Positions 7,395 through 15,500 of a stretch of DNA of 35,417 bases are shown here, in pieces. The notes under the pieces are model-generated. The model was not told the DNA's origin, made no database searches, and saw only the letters and a list, made by a program, of their open reading frames with translations. The stretch is from Subtercola sp. Z020 (GTDB lineage: Bacteria; Actinomycetota; Actinomycetes; Actinomycetales; Microbacteriaceae), in assembly GCF_002931235.1 (NCBI RefSeq), contig NZ_PSTT01000029.1:1-35417 (forward strand), read 5' to 3'. Position 1 is the first letter of the stretch. Each line of letters opens with the position of its first letter. The translations under genes were made by a program, and so were the position numbers.

Positions 7395-8918
7395 CTACTG
7401 GGCCCGCGCGAAGTACTCGTCGCTCGCCGTGAAACCGATGCGCGCTGCCGTGTCGCCCTGCTGCAGGTCGAGGGTCACCCAGGTTCGGAGCCCGCTCGGG
7501 TCGGGCGAACGACCGAGGTAGTGCTCGTACATCGCCCGCACGCGGTTCTCTGCCGTCTCTGTGGACTGCCAGAACTGCGCCGTCACCCAGCCGCGCCCGT
7601 TCTGGGCGGCGTAGTTCGCCCAGAACGCATACTCCGAAGGACCTCCCTCCCGGGAGAGCAGGGTCGTGTACAGCGAATGCGCGAAGCTCGTGTTCGTGCC
7701 CCCGTGCTGGGCGAAGTACTCGTCGGAGGCGTAGAGCTGCGTCTCGATCGAATCCGTGGTGAGCAGCCCCGCCTGCATCGCCCGGAGCTGGGTTCGGAGG
7801 CCCGCCGGCTCCGCGGGTCGACCGAGGATGCTGCGGTAGGCCGCGTCGATGCGGATGGTGCGGTACTCGTCGCTGTTGACGAACCCTGCGGCGATCTGCG
7901 AGCGTGGCGACCCGGTGGCGAGGAAGCCCTCCCAGAAGTTGATGTCGGCGGGGCTGGGGGAGCGGCCGAGGTAGTCCTGGTAGAGAGCCTCGATGTAGTT
8001 CGCGTCGAGTGACGGGCCGCCGCTCGGGGTCTGGCCGTTCGAGGCGAAGAGGTGCAACTGCGAGTAGTCGCCGTTGAACAGGTCCTGGTCGCCGGGGAAT
8101 GTTCCTGTGCTGGCGTACTGCCAGATCGTGTAGTCGTTCCAGCCGGCGGGCAGCTGCCCCGCACCGTCGGAGAGGTTCTCGGGCCACCGGGCGATGAAGA
8201 GCGGGTTCGCACCGAAGGAGGCGTCGTTGCCGGTGCAGAGCTTCCACCAGTTGGTGGTGGAGTAGATCGTCGGCAGCACCCCGGTGCGCGCGCGTACCGT
8301 GTTCGAGAACTCGCGGATCCACGCGACCATGACCGCCGGGCTGAGCCCGTAGCAGGCGTTGGTGTGGTCGCTGCCCGTGTACGGGTCGTACTCGATGTCG
8401 AGCATCGGCGGGAGGGTTCGGCCATCCGGGCTCCAGCTGCCGCCGTGGTCGACGAACCAGTTCGCCTGCACGGCGCCGGTCGACTCGAAGGGGTTCGCGA
8501 AGTGGTAGGCGCCGCGCACCATGCCCACGCTCGTCGCGCCCGACCACTGGCCGGCGAAGTGCGTCGAGGCGTAGTCGTTGCTCTCCGTGGTCTTGATGTA
8601 GACGAAGCGCGCTCCGTTGCCCCAGGCGGCGTTCCAGTCGACGTTCGGCTGCCAGCCGCTCACGTCCATCCCGAGCACGTGGGTGCCGGGCGCTGCGGAG
8701 GCCCGTGCCTCCGGGGCGGCCTGCGCAGAGAGCGACTGCGCCTGCGGCTCGTTCTCGGCGAGCGTCGCCCCCATGACATGGTCGTGCGCGGCGTTCTGCT
8801 GCTCGAGCGTCGGCTGGGCATCCGGCGCCGGAGCGTCGTCGGCCTGCACCGACGGCACGGCCACGAAGAGCAGGGAAGCGGCCACCGCGCCCGCGAGCAG
8901 TCTGTACAACGCTGTCAT
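7395..8918 (-). CDS. Secreted GH25 lysozyme with C-terminal DUF4214 repeats
   Basis: This is a 507-residue secreted protein. Residues 1-26 are a signal peptide ending VQA before DDAP. After a spacer of about 50 residues comes a GH25 (Chalaropsis-type) muramidase domain from about 80 to 285: VLGMDVSGWQ carries the catalytic-site D85, and PMLDIEYD carries D174 and E176 of the DxE pair. GH25 enzymes cut the MurNAc-GlcNAc bond of peptidoglycan. From about 305 to the end are four copies of a DUF4214-type repeat, recognisable by YxxxLGRxP followed by W and ASDEYF. These repeats occur in extracellular and S-layer proteins and may bind the wall; that role is inferred. The ATG follows TAAAGT by 6 nt, so the transcript looks leaderless. 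Confidence 0.9.
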   Translation of the reverse strand: MTALYRLLAGAVAASLLFVAVPSVQADDAPAPDAQPTLEQQNAAHDHVMGATLAENEPQAQSLSAQAAPEARASAAPGTHVLGMDVSGWQPNVDWNAAWGNGARFVYIKTTESNDYASTHFAGQWSGATSVGMVRGAYHFANPFESTGAVQANWFVDHGGSWSPDGRTLPPMLDIEYDPYTGSDHTNACYGLSPAVMVAWIREFSNTVRARTGVLPTIYSTTNWWKLCTGNDASFGANPLFIARWPENLSDGAGQLPAGWNDYTIWQYASTGTFPGDQDLFNGDYSQLHLFASNGQTPSGGPSLDANYIEALYQDYLGRSPSPADINFWEGFLATGSPRSQIAAGFVNSDEYRTIRIDAAYRSILGRPAEPAGLRTQLRAMQAGLLTTDSIETQLYASDEYFAQHGGTNTSFAHSLYTTLLSREGGPSEYAFWANYAAQNGRGWVTAQFWQSTETAENRVRAMYEHYLGRSPDPSGLRTWVTLDLQQGDTAARIGFTASDEYFARAQ

Positions 8919-8924
8919 TCCCTC

Positions 8925-8930
8925 ACTTTA
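8925..8930 (-). promoter_or_regulatory. -10 box for leaderless lysozyme mRNA
   Basis: On the minus strand TAAAGT is followed by 6 nt (GAGGGA) and the ATG. The purine run touches the start codon and is too close to act as a ribosome binding site, so transcription probably begins at the A of ATG. Confidence 0.6.
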
Positions 8931-8935
8931 GCATG

Positions 8936-9000
8936 CCCCCGCACGGGGGACAGAGCACGGGGGCAGAGCACGGGTACAGAGCACGCGGGCCAGGGCACGG
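8936..9000 (+). repeat. Five-copy 13-14 bp GCAC repeat between lysozyme and pnp leader
   Basis: GCACGGGG-type units start at 8941, 8955, 8968, 8981 and 8995, separated mostly by CAGA (consensus GCACGGGGRCAGA). CCCCC (8936-8940) and GGGGG (8945-8949) also form a hairpin with a 4-nt loop. This lies just upstream of the lysozyme promoter and about 50 bp before the pnp promoter. No function is evident. Confidence 0.7.
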
Positions 9001-9043
9001 GGGAGGACAGGGCGCGTCGCTAGGTGCAGGCAGGCCCCCGGAG

Positions 9044-9049
9044 TAGACT
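9044..9049 (+). promoter_or_regulatory. Probable pnp promoter -10 box
   Basis: TAGACT, the same hexamer as before rpsO, lies just before the leader RNA. Transcription would start near 9056. No good -35 match is seen. Confidence 0.5.
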
Positions 9050-9056
9050 GAGGGTG

Positions 9057-9140
9057 TAACACACGGAGCAGCCGGGTACGAAGCTGGTCACCGGTGGTGG
9101 TATCCCGAGAGGCTCGGTGTATTTCTACTGTTGGCCAGTC
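9057..9140 (+). ncRNA. Actino-pnp leader RNA (structured 5' UTR of pnp)
   Basis: The stretch contains GCTGGTCACCGGTGGTGGT, a hairpin CCCGAGAGGCTCGG, and TTTCTACTGTTGGCC. This layout, directly upstream of pnp in an actinobacterium, matches the Actino-pnp RNA motif known from comparative genomics. The motif is thought to take part in control of polynucleotide phosphorylase, perhaps by autoregulation through RNA processing. The match is from memory of the motif, and the exact ends are uncertain by about 10 nt. Confidence 0.8.
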
Positions 9141-9204
9141 GTCAATTCGCTCCTGTGGCATGCCCCTGCCGAGCGCATCCGGCATGCCCCGCTCCGAGGA
9201 GGAT

Positions 9205-9251
9205 CGCCTTCCACACGGGAAGGCGACGTTCTCCGCGCCGGTATGGCGCGG
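9205..9251 (+). promoter_or_regulatory. Two perfect hairpins between the leader RNA and pnp
   Basis: CGCCTTCC (9205-9212) pairs with GGAAGGCG (9218-9225) over a 5-nt loop, and CCGCGCC (9233-9239) pairs with GGCGCGG (9245-9251), also over a 5-nt loop. They are not followed by T-tracts. In other bacteria pnp leaders contain RNase III-cut stems used for autoregulation; a similar role here is an inference. Confidence 0.6.
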
Positions 9252-9295
9252 AACTCAGTGACTCACTGATGAAGACATAAGGAGAGAACCCCCAC

Positions 9296-11599
9296 ATGGA
9301 GGGTCCAGAAATCAAATTCGCCGAAGCCGTTCTCGACAACGGCTCGTTCGGCACCCGCACGATCCGTTTCGAAACGGGCCGTCTCGCGCAGCAGGCACAG
9401 GGTGCCGTCGCCGCGTACCTCGACGAGGAGACCATGCTGCTGAGCGCCACGAGCGTCTCGAAGCACCCGAAGGACAACTTCGACTTCTTCCCGCTGACCA
9501 TCGATGTCGAAGAGCGTTCCTACGCCGCCGGCAAGATCCCCGGCTCGTTCTTCCGCCGCGAGGGCCGCCCCTCGACAGAGGCCATCCTCGTCTGCCGCCT
9601 GATCGACCGGCCGCTGCGCCCGTCGTTCGTCACCGGCCTCCGCAACGAGGTGCAGGTCGTCATCACCGTGCTGTCGATCGCCCCCGGCGAGTTCTACGAC
9701 GCGCTGGCCATCAACGCGGCATCCGCTTCGAGCCAGATATCGGGCGTTCCGTTCTCGGGCCCGATCGGCGCCGTGCGCCTCGCGCTCATCGGCAAGCAGT
9801 GGGTCGCGTTCCCGACGTTCGACCAGCTGCAGGAGGCCGTCTTCGACATCGTCGTCGCCGGCCGAGTCGTGACCGACAGCAACGGCAATGAAGATGTCGC
9901 GATCATGATGGTCGAGGCCGAGGCCACCGAGCACGCGTGGGGCCTCATCCAGGCCGGCGCGACCAAGCCCGACGAGGCTGTCGTCAGCCAGGGCCTCGAG
10001 GCGTCGAAGTCGTTCATCAAGCAGCTCGTCGGTGCGCAGGTCGTTCTCGCCCAGCAGAGCGCCAAGGCGATCGCCGAGTACCCGGTGTTCCTGCCGTACT
10101 CGAAGGAGTCCTACGACAACGTCGCCGGCCTCGCCTACGACGAGCTCGTGAACATCTACCAGATCGCCGACAAGATCGAGCGTCAGGATGCCGACGACGC
10201 CCTCAAGGCGCGCGTCAAGACCGCGATCACCGAGAAGGTCGAAGCCGAGGCGATCCCCGCGTCGGTGCTCGCCGAGTTCAGCGCCGCCTACAAGGCCGTC
10301 ACGAAGGTGGTCGTTCGCGGTCGTATCCTCCGCGACGGTGTGCGTATCGACGGCCGTGGCCTGAGCGACATCCGTCCGCTCGACGCCGAGGTCGAGGTCA
10401 TCCCGCGCGTGCACGGTTCGGCCATCTTCCAGCGCGGCGAGACCCAGATCCTGGGTGTCACCACGCTGAACATGCTGAAGATGGAGCAGCAGATCGACTC
10501 GCTGAGTCCCGTCACCAAGAAGCGCTACATGCACCACTACAACTTCCCGCCCTACTCGACCGGTGAGACCGGCCGCGTGGGAACGCCGAAGCGTCGCGAG
10601 ATCGGGCACGGCTTCCTCGCCGAGCGCGCCCTCGTTCCGGTTCTGCCGAGCCGCGAGGAGTTCCCCTACGCCATCCGCCAGGTGAGCGAGGCCCTCGGGT
10701 CGAACGGCTCGACCTCGATGGGTTCGGTCTGTGCCTCCACCCTGTCACTGCTGAACGCCGGTGTGCCGCTGCGCGCACCCGTCGCCGGCATCGCCATGGG
10801 CCTGGTCAGCGACGAGGTCGACGGCGAGACGCGCTACGCGGCCCTGACCGACATCCTCGGTGCAGAAGACGCCCTCGGCGACATGGACTTCAAGGTCGCC
10901 GGTACCAGCGAGTTCATCACCGCGATCCAGCTCGACACCAAGCTCGACGGCATCCCCACCTCGGTGCTCGATGGTGCGCTCGGCCAGGCGAAGGCCGCCC
11001 GCTCGGCGATCCTCGACGTGCTGAACGCGGCGATCTCCACCCCCGACGAGATGGCCCCGACCGCGCCCCGCGTGATCTCGGTGCAGATCCCCGTCGACAA
11101 GATCGGCGAGCTGATCGGCCCGAAGGGCAAGACGATCAACCAGATCCAGGACGACACCGGAGCCGACATCTCCATCGAGGAAGACGGCACCGTCTACATC
11201 GGTGCGGTCGACGGCCCGTCGGCAGAGGCGGCCCGCGCGGCGGTCAACGCCATCGCGAACCCCCTCAACCCCGAGGTCGGCGAGCGGTTCCTCGGCACGG
11301 TCGTGAAGATCGCGACCTTCGGCGCGTTCGTGTCGCTCATGCCCGGCAAAGACGGCCTGCTGCACATCAGCGAGGTACGCAAGCTCGCCGGTGGCAAGCG
11401 TGTCGAGAACGTCGAAGACGTGCTCGGTGTGGGCCAGAAGATCCAGGTCGAGATCACCAAGATCGACGACCGTGGAAAGCTCTCGCTCGCCCCGGTGATC
11501 GACGAGGCAGAGCTCGAGGCCAACCTCGTCGCCGTGCCGGCCGACACCGAGGGGTCCGCTGCTCACAGCACCGGCCCCGAGGCGCCCGCCGAAGGCTAG
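9296..11599 (+). CDS. pnp: Polyribonucleotide nucleotidyltransferase (PNPase)
   Basis: This is a 767-residue PNPase with the full domain order: first RNase PH core (about 10-150), helical linker (about 240-330), second RNase PH core (about 340-580), KH domain ([23 protein letters not shown], near 604-626) and S1 domain ([23 protein letters not shown], near 662-684). It degrades RNA 3' to 5' with phosphate and can add tails in reverse; it usually works with RNase E. The catalytic core signature [13 protein letters not shown] is intact. In actinobacteria the enzyme may also make ppGpp-like nucleotides, as claimed for its Streptomyces homologue. ATG at 9296 follows AAGGAG at 9279-9284, a rather long spacing. 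A large hairpin lies downstream. Confidence 0.97.
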   Translation: MEGPEIKFAEAVLDNGSFGTRTIRFETGRLAQQAQGAVAAYLDEETMLLSATSVSKHPKDNFDFFPLTIDVEERSYAAGKIPGSFFRREGRPSTEAILVCRLIDRPLRPSFVTGLRNEVQVVITVLSIAPGEFYDALAINAASASSQISGVPFSGPIGAVRLALIGKQWVAFPTFDQLQEAVFDIVVAGRVVTDSNGNEDVAIMMVEAEATEHAWGLIQAGATKPDEAVVSQGLEASKSFIKQLVGAQVVLAQQSAKAIAEYPVFLPYSKESYDNVAGLAYDELVNIYQIADKIERQDADDALKARVKTAITEKVEAEAIPASVLAEFSAAYKAVTKVVVRGRILRDGVRIDGRGLSDIRPLDAEVEVIPRVHGSAIFQRGETQILGVTTLNMLKMEQQIDSLSPVTKKRYMHHYNFPPYSTGETGRVGTPKRREIGHGFLAERALVPVLPSREEFPYAIRQVSEALGSNGSTSMGSVCASTLSLLNAGVPLRAPVAGIAMGLVSDEVDGETRYAALTDILGAEDALGDMDFKVAGTSEFITAIQLDTKLDGIPTSVLDGALGQAKAARSAILDVLNAAISTPDEMAPTAPRVISVQIPVDKIGELIGPKGKTINQIQDDTGADISIEEDGTVYIGAVDGPSAEAARAAVNAIANPLNPEVGERFLGTVVKIATFGAFVSLMPGKDGLLHISEVRKLAGGKRVENVEDVLGVGQKIQVEITKIDDRGKLSLAPVIDEAELEANLVAVPADTEGSAAHSTGPEAPAEG

Positions 11600-11634
11600 T
11601 CAGCACCACCCCGGCTGCCCTCCGCAGTCGGCTC

Positions 11635-11683
11635 CGGATGCCCGTCAGTACCCGTTCGTCAGAACGCGGCTGGCGGGCATCCG
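11635..11683 (+). terminator. Large nested hairpin after pnp
   Basis: CGGATGCCCG (11635-11644) pairs exactly with CGGGCATCCG (11674-11683); inside, CGTTC (11653-11657) pairs with GAACG (11662-11666). There is no T-tract, but position and strength suit a terminator or a 3' end that resists exonucleases. About 160 nt of intergenic DNA follow it, rich in GGTGCCG and related sequence; I see no gene there. Confidence 0.55.
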
Positions 11684-11844
11684 TCGTCTCCGCTCCGGCA
11701 TTGCGGTGCAGGTGCCCGGGGCAGGTGCGGCGCACCGGTGCCGCGAACCGGTGCCGAGGCGGTGCCGCGGCGGTGCCGGGTTGGTGGAATCGCTTGCCCC
11801 ACGTGCCGGGAGGGCGGATGATCGCAGTAGAGAAGAGGCACGCC

Positions 11845-12837
11845 ATGAGTCGCACAGCCCTGAGCACGAAGACCGTCCAGTTCGCCGAATTCGGGGGAGT
11901 CGAGGTGCTCGACTTCGTGGAGGTGCGCATGCCCGAGCCCGGCCCGGGCGAGGTGCTCGTCGAAGTGCTGGCCGCCGGCATCAACCACATCGAGGCGTAC
12001 ATCAGGCAGGGCCAGTTCGCCGACCGCATCCCCACCAGCAGGCAGCAGACCCAGGGCAGCGACTTCGCCGGGATCGTACTCGCCGTCGGCAACGGCGTCA
12101 CGCAGTTCAAGCGCAACTCCGAGGTGCTCGGCCACGCGCGCATGTCGTCGCACGCGTACCACATCGTCGTGAAGGCCTCGAGCCTCGTCGCCAAGCCGAA
12201 GCAACTCCCGTGGGAGGTCGCAGGTGCGCTGTTCCTCGCCGGTCTCGCCGCACACGACCTCGTCGAGCAGGTGCGGGTCGGCGCGGGTGACACGGTGGTC
12301 GTCTCCGCTGCCGCCGGGGGAGTGGGCAGCATCGAGATCCAGCTCGCGAAGCTCAAGGGAGCCACGGTGATCGGCACCTGCGGCGAGCGGAACTTCGACT
12401 ACCTCCGCCAGCTCGGCATCAAGCCTGTCGTCTACGGCGACGGTATGGCCGAGCGCATCGAGAAGCTCGCGCCCGAGGGTGTCGACGCATATCTCGACAA
12501 CTTCGGCCAGCACGGCGCCGCCATCGCCGAGGAACTGGGTGTGCCGGCCGACCGCTACACCTCCAGCGAGCACCGCAGGGACATCGAACTCGCGGCCATC
12601 GATCCCGACGAGGCGACCGAGAAGCACAACACCGAGGTTCTGGCGAAACTGGCCCAGTTGGCGGCTGGTCGGCAGGTCTCGGTGCTGATCTCGGGCTATT
12701 ACCCCTTCGGTTTCGTGCGCGATGCCTTCGACGACCTCGAGAAGCGCCACGCCCGGGGCAAGATCGTGCTCGGAATGAAGCCGGCCCACAATCTGACGGT
12801 CATGAAGGCCCGCGACGTCTCGGATGCACGGGACTGA
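11845..12837 (+). CDS. NADP-dependent MDR-family oxidoreductase (quinone reductase-like)
   Basis: This is a 330-residue medium-chain dehydrogenase/reductase. The GroES-like N-terminal domain (VEVRMPEPGPGEVLVEVLAAGINHIE) is followed by a Rossmann domain with VVVSAAAGGVGSIEIQLAK at about 152-170, the AxxGGVGS form seen in zinc-independent quinone oxidoreductases. The ligand residues of zinc-dependent alcohol dehydrogenases are absent. It probably reduces quinones or enones with NADPH; the substrate is unknown. Two starts are possible: ATG at 11845 after AGAAGAGG, or ATG at 11818 after GGGAGGG, which adds 9 residues. I favour 11845 because the fold begins soon after. It sits between pnp and the M16 gene, with a hairpin after it. 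Confidence 0.87.
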   Translation: MSRTALSTKTVQFAEFGGVEVLDFVEVRMPEPGPGEVLVEVLAAGINHIEAYIRQGQFADRIPTSRQQTQGSDFAGIVLAVGNGVTQFKRNSEVLGHARMSSHAYHIVVKASSLVAKPKQLPWEVAGALFLAGLAAHDLVEQVRVGAGDTVVVSAAAGGVGSIEIQLAKLKGATVIGTCGERNFDYLRQLGIKPVVYGDGMAERIEKLAPEGVDAYLDNFGQHGAAIAEELGVPADRYTSSEHRRDIELAAIDPDEATEKHNTEVLAKLAQLAAGRQVSVLISGYYPFGFVRDAFDDLEKRHARGKIVLGMKPAHNLTVMKARDVSDARD

Positions 12838-12865
12838 CGCGTCGTCGCCGATCCTGACGGCCACC

Positions 12866-12900
12866 GCCCGGGCCGGCACCTCCTGAGGGCGCGGCCGGGC
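12866..12900 (+). terminator. Possible hairpin terminator
   Basis: GCCCGGGCCG (12866-12875) can pair with CGGCCGGGC (12892-12900) with one bulged base. No T-tract follows; the next promoter begins a few bases later. Confidence 0.4.
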
Positions 12901-12906
12901 ATCCAG

Positions 12907-12912
12907 TAGTGT
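12907..12912 (+). promoter_or_regulatory. -10 box before M16 protease gene
   Basis: TAGTGT is a TANNNT hexamer with an 8-nt gap to the ATG at 12921. It overlaps the alternative GTG at 12909, which argues against that codon as the start. Confidence 0.5.
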
Positions 12913-12920
12913 GGACTCCG

Positions 12921-14336
12921 ATGAACGGTGCTGTTGCTCTACCCCTAGACCTGCCCGAGCTGTCTCTCACCGCATCGGGCGATGCCCTTGTGAGGCGCTC
13001 CGTGTTGCCGAGTGGCATCCGCATCCTCAGCGAACGCGTTCCGGGTGCCCGCAGCGCGACGATCGGGTTCTGGGTGGCCGTCGGCTCCCGCGACGAACTC
13101 GGGGCGGTGCCCGCCACGGAGTCGACGATCGGCCTCGACGGCGCCACCGGCGCGACTGGCGGAGCCGCCATCCCCTCCCGCTTCGGGTCGACCCACTTCC
13201 TCGAACACCTGCTGTTCAAGGGCACACCGACACGCAGCGCGCTCGACATCGCTGTCTCGTTCGACCAGGTGGGCGGTGAGCACAACGCGCTGACCGGCAA
13301 GGAGTACACCTGCTACTACGCGAAGGTGCAGGACAGCGACCTGCCGATGGCGGTCGGCGTGCTCGCCGACATGTTCACCTCGTCGATCCTCGACAGCACG
13401 GAGTTCGAGACCGAGCGCGGCGTGATCCTCGAAGAGCTGGCGATGGCCGACGACGACCCCAACGACGTGGTCGGGGAGCGCCTGTTCGAAGCCGTGCTCG
13501 GCGATCATCCACTCGGCCGGCCCATCGGGGGCACCAACGAGACGATCCGCGCCGTCACCCGTGACGCCGTGTGGCAGCACTACCTCGCCAACTACCGGCC
13601 CAACGACCTCGTCGTCACTGTCGCCGGCGCGGTCGACCACGACCACCTCGTCGCGCTCGTGACGGCCGCGGTCGACGGTGCCGGCTGGAACCTGTCGAAG
13701 CCGGCACGACCCGTGGAGCGCCGCCGGGGCGACTCGGTGAGCGTGACCCGTGGCTCGGCGCTGTCGATCACGAACCGGCCGAACGAGCAGGCCGTCGTCA
13801 TGCTCGGCTACCCCGGCCTGGTCGCCACAGACGACCGGCGCTCGGCTCTCAGTGTGCTCAACTCGGCGTTCGGCGGGGGCATGTCGTCGCGGTTGTTCCA
13901 GGAGATCCGCGAGAAGCGCGGGTTGGCCTACTCGGTCTACTCCTATGCGGCCGGCTACTCCGACGCCGGGCTCTTCGGCATGTACGCCGGATGCTCGCCG
14001 AAGAACGCCGCGCAGGTCAGCGAGCTGCTCCTCGACGAATTCCGCCGACTGGCCGACGGCGGCATCACCGCCGACGAGCTCGCCCGCGCCAAGGGCCAGC
14101 TGTCGGGCTCGGCCGCCCTCTCGCTCGAAGACTCCGACACTCGGATGTCGCGGCTCGGGCGCTCGGAGATCACCACCGGCGAGTTCGCCGACCTCGACGA
14201 GGGGCTGCGCCGTCTCGATGCAGTCACCCTCGACGACGTGCAGCAGCTCGCGCAGAGCCTGATCGCCGGCCCGCTCTCGATCGCCGCCGTCGGCGCGCTC
14301 GACGCAAGCGCCTTCGATGCGGTGGTGCGGCGATGA
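12921..14336 (+). CDS. M16-family zinc metallopeptidase (processing-protease like)
   Basis: This is a 471-residue M16 peptidase with N- and C-terminal M16 domains. The inverted zinc motif HxxEH is HFLEH at residues 92-96, and the distal acidic ligand lies in GVILEELAM near 171-172. The C-terminal half has the R/Y pair segment SRLFQEIREKRGLAYSVYSY. It is related to the mitochondrial processing peptidase beta subunit and to the single-chain bacterial M16B enzymes encoded near pnp in many actinobacteria. Between VGSRDE and the zinc motif there is an insertion of about 25 residues rich in A, T and G (about 60-89), where relatives I know have only a few residues. Its stop overlaps the phosphatase start by 4 bp. 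The cellular substrate is unknown. Confidence 0.92.
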   Translation: MNGAVALPLDLPELSLTASGDALVRRSVLPSGIRILSERVPGARSATIGFWVAVGSRDELGAVPATESTIGLDGATGATGGAAIPSRFGSTHFLEHLLFKGTPTRSALDIAVSFDQVGGEHNALTGKEYTCYYAKVQDSDLPMAVGVLADMFTSSILDSTEFETERGVILEELAMADDDPNDVVGERLFEAVLGDHPLGRPIGGTNETIRAVTRDAVWQHYLANYRPNDLVVTVAGAVDHDHLVALVTAAVDGAGWNLSKPARPVERRRGDSVSVTRGSALSITNRPNEQAVVMLGYPGLVATDDRRSALSVLNSAFGGGMSSRLFQEIREKRGLAYSVYSYAAGYSDAGLFGMYAGCSPKNAAQVSELLLDEFRRLADGGITADELARAKGQLSGSAALSLEDSDTRMSRLGRSEITTGEFADLDEGLRRLDAVTLDDVQQLAQSLIAGPLSIAAVGALDASAFDAVVRR

Positions 14337-14941
14337 CCATGGGCCACGTTCTCTACCTCGTGCGGCACGGCGAGCAGGTCGACGCACAGTACGGTGTCGC
14401 CGACGGCCCCCTCTCGCCGCGCGGCGAACGCCAGGCCCGCCTGCTGGCAGACCGTCTCGGCGGGGTGCCGTTCAACAACGTCTGGCACTCCCCGCTGCAG
14501 CGCGCGGAGGAGACGGCCGCGATCATGGCCAAGCAGCTCCCGGCCCTCGACCCCAAGCCCACTCCGCTGCTCTTCGACTGCATCCCGACCGAGTACTCGC
14601 CCGAGATGCCGAAGACCTTCGAGCCGTTCTTCAACGCGGTCACCGAAGAGGAGGTCGACGCCGGCCGCGCGCAGATGGCCGACGCTGTCGCCGAGTTCCT
14701 GACGCCGTCGCGCGAGACCACCCACGACCTCCTCATCACGCACAACTTCGTGATCGGCTGGTTCGTGCGCGAGGCGCTGAGCGCCCCGGGCTGGCGGTGG
14801 GTCGGGGTGAACCAGGCCAACTGCGGTCTCACGATCATCCGGTACCGCAGCGGGCGCATGCCCGAACTCGTCACCCACAACGATCTCGGCCACCTGCCGG
14901 TCGAACTTCGCACCGGCCTGGCCGACCAGCAGCCCTACTAG
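14333..14941 (+). CDS. Histidine phosphatase family protein
   Basis: This is a 202-residue protein of the phosphoglycerate mutase-like histidine phosphatase superfamily. It starts LYLVRHGEQVD, the RHG motif with the phospho-accepting histidine near residue 11, and has the second catalytic histidine in LLITHNFVIGWFV. RAEETAAIM is the typical segment after the first strand. Members remove phosphate from varied small molecules or proteins; the substrate here is unknown. Its ATG overlaps the protease stop (ATGA), so the two are translationally coupled. Its stop interlocks tail to tail with the stop of the opposite-strand acetyltransferase (CTAG). Confidence 0.87.
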   Translation: MTMGHVLYLVRHGEQVDAQYGVADGPLSPRGERQARLLADRLGGVPFNNVWHSPLQRAEETAAIMAKQLPALDPKPTPLLFDCIPTEYSPEMPKTFEPFFNAVTEEEVDAGRAQMADAVAEFLTPSRETTHDLLITHNFVIGWFVREALSAPGWRWVGVNQANCGLTIIRYRSGRMPELVTHNDLGHLPVELRTGLADQQPY

Positions 14942-15465
14942 CCGTTCGGCTGCACCAGGGACTTGCGGTACCAGTTGGTGGCGTTCGGGTTGTCGTTGTA
15001 GGCGGGGATGCCGGTGTAGCCGCGACGCGCGTAGAGCCGGGCGGCGCCGTCGAGGCTCGCGTTGGTGTCGAGCACGAGAGTGTCGGCGCCGAAGGCCTGC
15101 GCGCGGTCTTCGAGGGCGGCCATCAGCGTGCCCGCCCAGCCCTGCCCGCGCGCCTCCGGCTCGAGCCAGACGTGCTTGACCTCGTACACGGGCGCCTGCA
15201 CCCGGCCGACGTCGCCTTCGGAGTCGGCGAGCCGCCGCCGGTCTGCCTCGGGCAGCAGCCGGATGCCGCCGCAGCCGAGCGGTGCTCCGCCGTCGGAGAC
15301 CGCCACGAAGAATGCGCCGCGCGGGGGCACGAACGACGCGGGGTCGGGGTGGGAGACCCGGTAGACGCCGAGCTCCGGCGGAAAACCGAGCGCGCGCGAG
15401 GCGAAGTAGTGCTCGAGCAGTAGCCGGGCATCCGGAGCGGTCACGGGCGTTTCGACGAGGTGCAC
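14938..15465 (-). CDS. GNAT-family N-acetyltransferase
   Basis: This is a 175-residue single GNAT domain. The acetyl-CoA loop is VWLEPEARGQGWAGTLMAALE near 111-131, with RxxGxxG-like RGQGWAG, and LVLDTNASLDGAARLYARRGYTGI is the usual C-terminal element. It transfers an acetyl group to an unknown amine. The start is a GTG at 15465, placed 6 nt after TAGGCT on the minus strand, which suits a leaderless mRNA. It diverges from dapB through a 35-bp gap and converges with the phosphatase gene, whose stop codon overlaps its own. Confidence 0.85.
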   Translation of the reverse strand: MHLVETPVTAPDARLLLEHYFASRALGFPPELGVYRVSHPDPASFVPPRGAFFVAVSDGGAPLGCGGIRLLPEADRRRLADSEGDVGRVQAPVYEVKHVWLEPEARGQGWAGTLMAALEDRAQAFGADTLVLDTNASLDGAARLYARRGYTGIPAYNDNPNATNWYRKSLVQPNG

Positions 15466-15471
15466 AGGGAA

Positions 15472-15494
15472 AGCCTACGCGCGCTTGGTAGATT
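15472..15494. promoter_or_regulatory. Back-to-back leaderless promoters of GNAT and dapB
   Basis: TAGGCT on minus (15472-15477) lies exactly 6 nt before the GNAT GTG, and TAGATT on plus (15489-15494) lies exactly 6 nt before the dapB ATG. Only 11 bp separate the boxes, so each promoter's upstream half overlaps the other gene's first codons. Confidence 0.65.
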
Positions 15495-15500
15495 GGCCTC

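Noticed and set aside
11638-11844. 69-residue N-terminal extension of the MDR oxidoreductase frame
   Set aside because: It covers the pnp terminator hairpin and repeat-rich intergenic DNA, and family members start near residue 70 of that frame.
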